A DNA stretch of 64,000 nt. Source: Gp7-AA10 sp035636095 (GTDB taxonomy: Bacteria; Acidobacteriota; Thermoanaerobaculia; Gp7-AA8). Positions 34,867 to 41,488 of this stretch are shown piece after piece. Position 1 is the first letter of the stretch. Each line of letters starts with the position of its first letter. The DNA lies in assembly GCA_035636095.1 (NCBI GenBank), contig DASPZU010000099.1, positions 10,452-74,451 on the forward strand, written 5' to 3'. The position numbers and the translations under genes were made by a program. A model generated the notes under the pieces. That model saw only the letters and a list, made by a program, of their open reading frames with translations. It was not told the DNA's origin and made no database searches.

Positions 34867-35755
34867 TCGCGACGCTCTTGATGATCTCGAGGGCCGCCGC
34901 ATCCTCCTGTTCGGCGGCAAGGGCGGAGTCGGGAAAACAACGATCTCGATCGCCGCCGCGCTGCATTTCAGCCGCTCCCGAAAAACAATCCTCTTCACGA
35001 CCGATCCGGCCTCGAACCTGGAAGACTTTTTCGGCACGCAGCACGCGGCACGCGGCACCTTGTCGATTGAGCCTCTGCACGCGGAACAGCTCTACGCGAA
35101 ATTTCTGGACGACAACCTCGCAAACTTCCTGGAGCTGGGCGATCGCGGCACGTATCTCGATAAGGAGGAGTTGCGCCGATTCTTCGAGCTCTCGCTTCCG
35201 GGCGTGGACGAGTTGATGGCCTGGATGCGGATCGGCGAGCTGGCCGAGGCGAACGCAGACGCCCTGGTGCTGGTCGACACCGCGCCGACAGGACATACGC
35301 TGCGAATGCTCGACGCGGCGGAGCACTTCCGCCGGTTCGCCGCCGCCCTCGACTCGATGCAGGAGAAACGCCGCGACATGGTCCGCCAGCTCACGCGAAA
35401 GAACGTTCGCGATGCCATCGATGACTTCATCGCTGACTTCGAAGCGCGCGCGGGCCGTCGACGCGAAATGCTCACCGACGCCAGGCGCAGCGCATTCGTT
35501 CCCGTGACGCTGTCGGAGACCTGGGTCGTCGAGCAGAGCAGGCGGCTGATCGAAGAAGTACGCGCCGACGGAATCGACGTGCCGATGGTCATTCTCAATC
35601 GCACGGCGCCCGAATGCGACTGCGCGCGATGTCGCGAGCAGGCCAGGCGCGATCGCGCCGCCACTCAGGCCTTGGCACCGATGCGGGTCATCGAGGCGCG
35701 GCGGGCATGCATTCCACTCGACTCGCCGGAGAGGATCGCGCAGTGGAGCGCCTGA
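34817..35755 (+). CDS. ArsA/Get3-like ATPase 1
   Basis: The 312-residue deviant-Walker ATPase has P-loop FGGKGGVGKTT, switch I DPASN and switch II DTAPTGHTLRML. The cysteine cluster ECDCARC near residues 270-276 recalls the zinc CxxC of Get3. Such ATPases form dimers that either energise arsenite efflux or shield hydrophobic helices of proteins in transit. No arsenic genes are near, so a chaperone role for vesicle proteins is a reasonable inference. The first ~25 residues (SPDSSLSPHPSALRDAL) come partly from a repeat. It overlaps the second ATPase by 13 bases. Confidence 0.9.
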   Translation: MTSVSPDSSLSPHPSALRDALDDLEGRRILLFGGKGGVGKTTISIAAALHFSRSRKTILFTTDPASNLEDFFGTQHAARGTLSIEPLHAEQLYAKFLDDNLANFLELGDRGTYLDKEELRRFFELSLPGVDELMAWMRIGELAEANADALVLVDTAPTGHTLRMLDAAEHFRRFAAALDSMQEKRRDMVRQLTRKNVRDAIDDFIADFEARAGRRREMLTDARRSAFVPVTLSETWVVEQSRRLIEEVRADGIDVPMVILNRTAPECDCARCREQARRDRAATQALAPMRVIEARRACIPLDSPERIAQWSA

Positions 35756-36603
35756 CGTTTTTCGCAGGCAAGGGCGGCGTCGGCAAGACCACCTGTGCCG
35801 CCGCCATGGCTCTGCAGATCGCGAAGGAAATGCGATGCACCGCCATCTCAGTCGATCCGGCCCACACGCTGCGCGACGTTTTCGCGCGCGAGAAGCCGCC
35901 CCGAAATCTGAAAATAGAAACGATAAATACTCGTGATAAATGGTTACAATTCCGTGAGTCGCTCGGCGAAGAAATCGAACGGGCGATGCGCGCCCTCGCG
36001 CCCAAGGGCATGACCATCGCCTACGACGGCGAGGCCATGCAGAAGCTGGTGGAAATCGCGCCGCCCGGCGCGGACGAGCTGTTCGCGATCACCCGGTTGG
36101 CGGACCTCATTGCCGATCGGTCGCAGGAGGCCATCATCGTCGACACCGCCCCCACCGGTCATTTCCTGCGCCTCATCGATCTGCCCAAGACGGCCGGCGA
36201 GTGGGTCAAGGAGTTCATGCGGATCCTGCTCCGCTACCGGGAACTCATCCCTCCCGGCTCCCTCGGCGAAGAGCTGATCCGCGCCTCGCGCGCGCTGCAT
36301 CTGGTCGACGAAACCTTGCGGTCGAAGGAGTGCGGCGTCATCGTGGTCACGCGTCCCGAGCGCATCGTGATCGCGGAGACGAAGCGCCTCATCGCGTCGA
36401 TCGCGGAGCGCGGCATGCACGTGACGCGCGTGATCGCGAACTACGTCGCGCCGCAAACGGACTGCTCCTGCGATCGCTCGATGCGGACTCACGAGCTCGA
36501 CGCGCTGAAGCAGCTCGGCGCGCAACCGACGATCATCGAACGCCGCGACGCGCCGCCGACCGCACTCAGCGAGCTGGCAGCGCTAGCTGTGGAGCGCCGC
36601 TGA
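35743..36603 (+). CDS. ArsA/Get3-like ATPase 2
   Basis: The 286-residue paralogue of the preceding ATPase has FFAGKGGVGKTTCA at its N-terminus and DPAHTLRDVF for switch I. DTAPTGHFLRLID is switch II, and the cysteines DCSCD lie near residue 245. Tandem paralogues suggest a heterodimer. GTG 35743 is preferred: GGAGAGG lies nine bases upstream and the ArsA core begins here (MERLTFFAGKGG). The longer upstream frame lies inside ATPase 1. A GC hairpin follows the stop. Codons 35909-35956 are an AT-rich patch. Confidence 0.9.
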   Translation: MERLTFFAGKGGVGKTTCAAAMALQIAKEMRCTAISVDPAHTLRDVFAREKPPRNLKIETINTRDKWLQFRESLGEEIERAMRALAPKGMTIAYDGEAMQKLVEIAPPGADELFAITRLADLIADRSQEAIIVDTAPTGHFLRLIDLPKTAGEWVKEFMRILLRYRELIPPGSLGEELIRASRALHLVDETLRSKECGVIVVTRPERIVIAETKRLIASIAERGMHVTRVIANYVAPQTDCSCDRSMRTHELDALKQLGAQPTIIERRDAPPTALSELAALAVERR

Positions 36604-36615
36604 CCTCAGCGGCGC

Positions 36616-36637
36616 GCGCCGCCGTGGTCGGCGGCGC
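36616..36637. terminator. GC-rich hairpin between convergent genes
   Basis: An 8-bp stem (CGGCGGC-class arms 36616-36623 and 36630-36637) with a six-base loop sits between the second ArsA-like gene and the convergent propeller gene. No T-run follows, so it may terminate weakly or belong to a dispersed GGCGGCGC repeat family. Confidence 0.35.
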
Positions 36638-36660
36638 CCCACTGAGACGCTCGGCATGAC

Positions 36661-38709
36661 CTACCGGGCTGTTCGGCGGCGTTGTTCGCTGATCGGAAGG
36701 ACGTACGCGCGGAGGCTGCCTCCATATCCTTCATCACCCGTCGCGCGAACGTAGGTCAGCGCAACCCCGGTCGGAGTCTTGGCGAGCGATGGTGTGTCGG
36801 CCGGTGTCGGGTGCGGAAGCGGCTCGAACCTGTTCACGAGCCTTCCATCGACGAGGAAGGCGGCCCAGATCATGTTGCGCTGAAATCCGGTCGATTCAGT
36901 TCCGACGACCAGAAATCCGTCTCCGAGCTGCTCGATGTCTCCCAAGCCGATATTTGCCCCCAGGTCGAGCGTGCCTGTGCCGAGAAAGTCGACGAGCACG
37001 TGGCTTGCCGTTCTGGCGGCAACCGCGCTGCCCGCAATTCGCGGAAAGTAGAGCATCGGCAGCGGCGTGGTCGGATTGAGAACGACTCCGGACGACGTGA
37101 CGCGGACGGCTGACATGCCGAGCTGCGTCCCACGGCCGGAACCGGTCTGTTTTTGCCACGCGACGAGATAGCTCTCGCCTTCGATTCCCACGTCGGGAAC
37201 GAACGCCAGGCCGGTATCGCCGTCGGAGATTCTGAGAAAGGCGGGATCGAGAATTGCGCCCTCGCGCGAAATTCGCGTGCCGCGCACGGAATATGTGTTC
37301 TCCGTCCAAACGAGCAGCGCCTGATTGCCGTCGCTCGCCAGGCGAGGAGGCCAGGGCTGTGCGGTCGTCGAAACGAGCGTGGGGGCCGCATCGAGTGTTC
37401 CGTCGGGAAAGACGCGACGAATCATCAGGTGAGCGACCCCGCTGCTGACTTCGAGGTACGCGACGACGAATCCGTTGCCGAGGGGAGCGACTGCCGGCGC
37501 AGTGAGGTACTGGTGAGAATCGAGCAGGATTCCTCGGCCGTCGAGATGTTTTCTGCCCTGCGGATCGATTCGTGCGGCAAAAAGCCGCGCAGGAAATTCC
37601 AGCCACGCGGCAAACAGGAGCGGGCCGTTGCTCGCGACCTGAGGCAAGAGCTGGCCGGTGGCCATTTGACCGATGTTGATCGCGTCGCTCACATGGATCG
37701 TCGACGTTGCATCGACGAGATATCCGCCGAGAACACCGCCGTAGGTCGTGCTCGTCGCGAGCAAGGCTCGTGTTCCGATCGCGGCCAGATCCGAAATCGC
37801 GCCGCTGATCGGTCCCTGCTGGACGAGCAGCCGTCGGTCGCGGCCAACGAGCATCAGTGACCAACTGCGCTGAGAGTGATCGGCAAAGAAGAGCAGCGCT
37901 CCCGATGGCGTGGCAACCGCTTTCTGAAGCTCGAGCGTGCCGGCGGCAATCACTTCCTGATCGGAACCCGGCGCGCCGGTCGCGTCGGTGATCACGCGAT
38001 GCAAGACGCCGTTGTACTCCCAGAACACCACGCGGCCGATCGCCGCAAGCCGCGGATAAGTGACTTCTGACGTCGTCTGCGTCCACGGCTCCAACGTCCC
38101 CGACATGTTGACCCGCCGAGCCCAGATGGTCGCGCCCTTGTCCGGATGGTTGTCGTCGACGTTCCTCTGCGCGAAAACGATGAAGCCGTCGCCGTCCGCC
38201 GTTGCATCCGTGATCCAGTGCCCGATCTCCAATCGGTCGCTGACCCGCTGACCATTTGCATCGAAGAGATATCCGGCGAGACCCGCATCCAGATAGTGGA
38301 TGACGACCAGAAAACGGTTTCCGTTCCATACGACCGATAGCGGACCGCTCGGGCGGCCTTCACCGGTGAGCAGAGTTGGCCGCGCGACATTTCCATCCTT
38401 GTCGATCATCGCGGTGTAGGCAGCATTCGAATCGAGCCAGGCGATGAGAGTGCCGTTCGCGCCGCCGGCAACCGCCGGCAGTCCTCCGGTCAACGACACT
38501 GTTACCGGCCCGCGAACAAGCGTGCCGTTTAGATCGGTGATCGAAGCGAACACGCCGCCGTTGCCGCCCCACGCGGTGATGAAGCGATCGCCACTTGCTG
38601 CTACACGCGCCGACGCCACCGGCTGCGGCTCGAACGTCGGATCGCTGACCGCGATCTCCTGCGCTGATGCAGAGGCTGCCACTAGTAACAGAATGACGAG
38701 TCGGGTCAT
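36661..38709 (-). CDS. Secreted beta-propeller protein, antisense inside the gas-vesicle cluster
   Basis: The 682-residue protein begins MTRLVILLLVAASASAQE, a clear signal peptide, and contains blade-like repeats (GGNGGVFASITDLNG, ADGDGFIVFAQRNVDDN, LASDGNQALLVWTENTY). No catalytic motif was seen. Fold by pattern is a propeller; function is unknown. It is transcribed against the gvp genes on both sides. The longer start at 38730 is less likely because the signal begins at the 38709 ATG. It shares no recognised domain with gas-vesicle proteins, so it may be a passenger insertion. Confidence 0.78.
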   Translation of the reverse strand: MTRLVILLLVAASASAQEIAVSDPTFEPQPVASARVAASGDRFITAWGGNGGVFASITDLNGTLVRGPVTVSLTGGLPAVAGGANGTLIAWLDSNAAYTAMIDKDGNVARPTLLTGEGRPSGPLSVVWNGNRFLVVIHYLDAGLAGYLFDANGQRVSDRLEIGHWITDATADGDGFIVFAQRNVDDNHPDKGATIWARRVNMSGTLEPWTQTTSEVTYPRLAAIGRVVFWEYNGVLHRVITDATGAPGSDQEVIAAGTLELQKAVATPSGALLFFADHSQRSWSLMLVGRDRRLLVQQGPISGAISDLAAIGTRALLATSTTYGGVLGGYLVDATSTIHVSDAINIGQMATGQLLPQVASNGPLLFAAWLEFPARLFAARIDPQGRKHLDGRGILLDSHQYLTAPAVAPLGNGFVVAYLEVSSGVAHLMIRRVFPDGTLDAAPTLVSTTAQPWPPRLASDGNQALLVWTENTYSVRGTRISREGAILDPAFLRISDGDTGLAFVPDVGIEGESYLVAWQKQTGSGRGTQLGMSAVRVTSSGVVLNPTTPLPMLYFPRIAGSAVAARTASHVLVDFLGTGTLDLGANIGLGDIEQLGDGFLVVGTESTGFQRNMIWAAFLVDGRLVNRFEPLPHPTPADTPSLAKTPTGVALTYVRATGDEGYGGSLRAYVLPISEQRRRTAR

Positions 38710-38756
38710 GCTCAAATAACTACGATGCAAGAATCGTCGTCGTCTAAACTCACGCC

Positions 38757-39527
38757 GTGCCGCAGGTCCTCTATGTCTATGCCATCGGGCGGGCGGGACA
38801 TCCGGTGCCGGACGCCGTCGAGGTCAAGGCGCTCGACGCCGATGGGCTCACTGCGTTTTATGCCGCGGTTGACGGTGTGGAGTATTCGCAGGCGGTGATC
38901 GACGCCCGCTCGAAGGACCTCGAATGGCTCGGCGCGATCGGCTATCGGCATCAGTCGGTGATGTCGGCGTTGATGCGCGGCGGCACCGTCATTCCGCTTC
39001 GGGCCTTCACGCTCTTCGCGAACGAAACTTCGCTAAGTGATCACCTCAGGAAGGAGCGCGACAATTTCACGCGCATCCTCGATCGCCTCGACGGCAAGCA
39101 GGAATGGACGCTGCGCATCGAGTTCCGTCCGGAGCAGTGGAATGACGCACTGGTCCATCGCTTCGATTCGCTACAGAAACTGGCCGACGACATCAAAGGG
39201 GCCGCCGAAGGGAAGGCTTACCTTCTGCGCAAGAAGCTCGACGACGAAAAAAAGCGCGTCTCGCGCGATGCCGAAGAGCAGGTTGTGGCGGAGGTGGAGG
39301 AGACGGTGATGAAGAAACTCGCCTGCGACACCGTTTCCGAATCGCGGCTGCAGCGCGGGGGTGCGTTTCCGCAGATCAACGTTCTGATCAACCGCGATGA
39401 GGAAGCGCGTTTGCAGGAGTTGAGCGAGGAGTTGACCCGCCGCTACGAGCCGGAGGGCGTGACGCTCGCGCTCACCGGTCCGTGGCCGCCGTATAGCTTC
39501 GCTGGAGGGATGAGGGATGAGGGATGA
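38757..39527 (+). CDS. Gas vesicle protein GvpL/GvpF (copy 2)
   Basis: The 256-residue GvpF/L family protein has N-terminal VLYVYAIGRAG, a charged coiled-coil middle (LLRKKLDDEKKRVSRDAEEQ) and C-terminal ALTGPWPPYSFAGG. The start is GTG at 38757, 47 bases from the divergent propeller start. The final residues (GGMRDEG) and stop are read from the tandem GGGATGA heptamers of repeat family C, so the natural C-terminus ends at SFAGG. Sequence is divergent from copy 1, suggesting specialised roles. Confidence 0.9.
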   Translation: MPQVLYVYAIGRAGHPVPDAVEVKALDADGLTAFYAAVDGVEYSQAVIDARSKDLEWLGAIGYRHQSVMSALMRGGTVIPLRAFTLFANETSLSDHLRKERDNFTRILDRLDGKQEWTLRIEFRPEQWNDALVHRFDSLQKLADDIKGAAEGKAYLLRKKLDDEKKRVSRDAEEQVVAEVEETVMKKLACDTVSESRLQRGGAFPQINVLINRDEEARLQELSEELTRRYEPEGVTLALTGPWPPYSFAGGMRDEG

Positions 39528-39613
39528 GGGATGAGGGATGAGGGATGAGGGATGAGGGATGAGGGATGAGAGACGAACGATAATCAGCCCTCATCCCTCC
39601 GCCCTCATCCCTA
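39505..39613. repeat. Tandem GGGATGA heptamers with inverted arm, family C
   Basis: About eight uninterrupted heptamers (GGGATGA) form the left part, then a short spacer (GACGAACGATAATCAG) and the inverted CCTCATCCCTCCGCCCTCAT. The left part overlaps the 3' end of gvpL copy 2 and provides its stop. The repeat is prone to slippage. Confidence 0.9.
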
Positions 39614-39622
39614 GGTATTGAA

Positions 39623-39799
39623 ATGGCTGACCAATCGCAAGAAATCACGCTCCTCGAAACGCTCGATCATCTTCTCGATCGCGGCGTTGTCATCGCCGGC
39701 GAGGCAGTCATCTCCATCGGCGACGTCGATCTTCTCTACCTGGGGCTCAACGTGGTCCTCGCCAATGTCGATGCGCTCGCTCGCACGAGTCAGAAATGA
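39623..39799 (+). CDS. Short GvpA/GvpJ-like gas vesicle protein (58 aa)
   Basis: A complete 58-residue reading frame (ATG 39623, TGA 39797) encodes a miniature GvpA/J: MADQSQEITLLETLDHLLDR, then the family strand-turn-strand region GVVIAGEAVISIGDVDLL and a final helix (LNVVLANVDALARTSQK). This is at the lower size limit of the GvpA core (about 65-70). It starts 10 bases after a family C repeat and overlaps the next gene by four bases (ATGA), so it is translated. It may be a tip or nucleation subunit. Confidence 0.85.
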   Translation: MADQSQEITLLETLDHLLDRGVVIAGEAVISIGDVDLLYLGLNVVLANVDALARTSQK

Positions 39800-40440
39800 A
39801 GTCGGTCGTGATCGGAGCGCATCTGCAGCGTGATGATGTCGAACCGATCGCAGTGGCGATTCCGGTTTCGGGATTGTTCCTCAGCGCTGTGGCAATCGCG
39901 GATGACCGCCCGCTCGGTGATCGCGATCTGCTGCTGCAAGTTGCGGATGTCCGTGCCAGGCTCCTCGACCGAGCGACCTTCGTCGCGATCCGATACGGAT
40001 TCGCCGTTCATGACGCCCGGGAAGCGGAAACGAAATGCGCCTCCCGTGCGCCGCAGTGGCGTGCGCTGCTCCTCGCGCATCGCGATGAGGTCGAGATGAC
40101 GCTCAAGGTCGCGGCGTCCGCCCCCGCCCCCCGCCCCGATCGCCACGATTTCACGTCCGGCGCCGATTACCTGCGCGCTCTGCACGCCAGTGCCAGCACT
40201 GCCGATATCGATCAGGAATTTCGCGAGGCGGTCGAAGGCACGATTGTGCCGCTGGCGACCAGCCATCGATGGTCGCATCGCGATCGCTCGTCGCTCGAGC
40301 TGAGCATGCTCGTGCCAAGGAGCGATCTCGAAAAAATGCGGGCCGCCGGCGAAAAGCTCCGCAGTCAATTCCCCAAAGTGCCGTTCCTGCTTTCCGGCCC
40401 ATGGCCGCTGGAGGTCTTTGCCGATGATCATCAGCAATGA
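39796..40440 (+). CDS. Gas vesicle protein GvpL/GvpF (copy 3)
   Basis: The 214-residue, most divergent GvpF/L member is recognised by its C-terminal FLLSGPWPLEVFADD and the helical middle (RDEVEMTLKVAAS). It is shorter than the other two, with a compact central linker (APAPRPDRHDF). It overlaps the 58-aa GvpA-like gene by four bases (ATGA) and runs 17 bases into gvpK. Three GvpF/L proteins in one cluster suggests a hetero-oligomeric assembly factor. Confidence 0.87.
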   Translation: MKSVVIGAHLQRDDVEPIAVAIPVSGLFLSAVAIADDRPLGDRDLLLQVADVRARLLDRATFVAIRYGFAVHDAREAETKCASRAPQWRALLLAHRDEVEMTLKVAASAPAPRPDRHDFTSGADYLRALHASASTADIDQEFREAVEGTIVPLATSHRWSHRDRSSLELSMLVPRSDLEKMRAAGEKLRSQFPKVPFLLSGPWPLEVFADDHQQ

Positions 40441-40750
40441 AGATGATCAACTGCGCCAGTCGCTGACCTTCGCGGAGCCGTCGATTCCGCAGCGCATCTC
40501 CGCCGATCCCGAAGTGGTCGAGAACGGCCTGGCCAAGCTGGTGCTGTCGATCATCGAGTTGATCCGCCGCCTGCTCGAAAAACAGGCTTTGCGGCGCATG
40601 GACACCGGCAAGCTCACCGACCAGGAAATCGAGCGCCTGGGCGCGTCGCTGATGAAACTCGAGGAGAAGATGGAAGAGCTGAAGGGCGCGTTCGGGCTCA
40701 CGGATGACGACTTGAATTTGAAGCTGGGACCGGTGCACACGCTCGAGTAG
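40424..40750 (+). CDS. gvpK: Gas vesicle protein GvpK
   Basis: The 108-residue protein starts MIISNEDDQLRQSLTFAEP. The family core PQRISADPEVVENGLAKLVL, SIIELIRRLLEKQALRRMD and TDQEIERLGASLMKLEEKME is intact. GvpK is required for gas-vesicle formation in most systems. The ATG at 40424 is preferred to a TTG two codons earlier. It overlaps the preceding GvpF/L by 17 bases, consistent with an operon. Confidence 0.93.
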   Translation: MIISNEDDQLRQSLTFAEPSIPQRISADPEVVENGLAKLVLSIIELIRRLLEKQALRRMDTGKLTDQEIERLGASLMKLEEKMEELKGAFGLTDDDLNLKLGPVHTLE

Positions 40751-40754
40751 TTGT

Positions 40755-40830
40755 CGGTTGTCAGTTGTCGGTTCTCCACGCCCACCCGCTGACAACCGAC
40801 TACCGGCCACCGGCAACTGCTTGACGCGCC
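40755..40830. repeat. Short inverted repeat between gvpK and gvpJ
   Basis: GTCGGTTGTCAGTTGTCGGTT near 40753-40773 is partly inverted by GCTGACAACCGACTACCGG near 40788-40806, giving an imperfect hairpin in the 108-bp gap between gvpK and the next gene. It resembles the other dispersed intergenic palindromes; no exact second copy was found in this window. Confidence 0.45.
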
Positions 40831-40858
40831 AGCGGCAAGCCAATAACCTCCGCGAGCC

Positions 40859-41173
40859 ATGGCGATCGAGTCGCGACAACCCCAGGGCCTTGTCGACATC
40901 CTCGACAAGATCCTCGACAAGGGTCTGGTCGTTGCAGGGGACATCAAAATCTCGCTGGCGAATGTCGAGCTTCTCACCATTCAAATTCGCCTGGTGATTT
41001 GCTCGATCGACAAGGCGCAGGCAATTGGGATCAACTGGTGGCGCTCGGATCGTTTCTACTCAGGCGAAGTTGATGCCGTGGAGTACCGGAAGTTGCAGGA
41101 TCGCGTGCATCAGCTCGAGCAACAGCTCAATCGGGCCGTTCCGCGAAAGTCGGAGGAGAGGAAAGGCAGGTAA
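40859..41173 (+). CDS. gvpJ: Gas vesicle protein GvpJ/GvpA-like
   Basis: The 104-residue GvpA-family protein has MAIESRQPQGLVDILDKILD at the start, followed by the conserved KGLVVAGDIKISLANVELLT and LVICSIDKAQAIGINWW. A longer C-terminal coiled coil (EYRKLQDRVHQLEQQLNRAV) distinguishes it from GvpA, as in GvpJ/GvpM minor subunits. It probably helps nucleate or cap the vesicle. It lies directly upstream of gvpA with three bases between them. Confidence 0.9.
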   Translation: MAIESRQPQGLVDILDKILDKGLVVAGDIKISLANVELLTIQIRLVICSIDKAQAIGINWWRSDRFYSGEVDAVEYRKLQDRVHQLEQQLNRAVPRKSEERKGR

Positions 41174-41176
41174 CAG

Positions 41177-41488
41177 ATGGCAGTTGAACGCGCACCCGGC
41201 GGCAGCAGCCTCATCGACGTACTCGACCGAATTCTCGACAAGGGCATCGTCGTCGACGCCTGGGTGAGAATCTCGCTGGTCGGCATCGACCTGATCACGG
41301 TTGAAGCTCGCGTCGTCATCGCGTCGATTGATACCTACCTCAAGTACGCCGAGGCGGTCGGCATCACGCCGACGGTTTCGCGTCCGGCACTCGGGCCGGG
41401 CGGCGGCAGCTTCGGCAGTGGCGGAGGCGGATTGACCGGCGGAGGGGCGGAGCCGACTACTTCAGGTACTGGTCGAACCAGCCGCTGA
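41177..41488 (+). CDS. gvpA: Gas vesicle structural protein GvpA with glycine-rich tail
   Basis: The core residues 1-68 are nearly canonical GvpA: SSLIDVLDRILDKGIVVDAW, VRISLVGIDLITVEARVVIA and SIDTYLKYAEAVGIT. GvpA forms the ribbed shell. Beyond the usual end at about 70, the protein has a 35-residue extension rich in glycine, serine and threonine (GPGGGSFGSGGGGLTGGG), which would lie at the surface or inside the rib. The 3' end overlaps the convergent S9 peptidase by 32 bases. A purine-rich site (GGAGAGGAAAGG) precedes it. Confidence 0.93.
   Translation: MAVERAPGGSSLIDVLDRILDKGIVVDAWVRISLVGIDLITVEARVVIASIDTYLKYAEAVGITPTVSRPALGPGGGSFGSGGGGLTGGGAEPTTSGTGRTSR

Noticed and set aside
39505..39613. 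Tandem repeat mistaken for a CRISPR array
   Set aside because: The unit is only seven bases without unique spacers and has an inverted arm; no cas genes are present.
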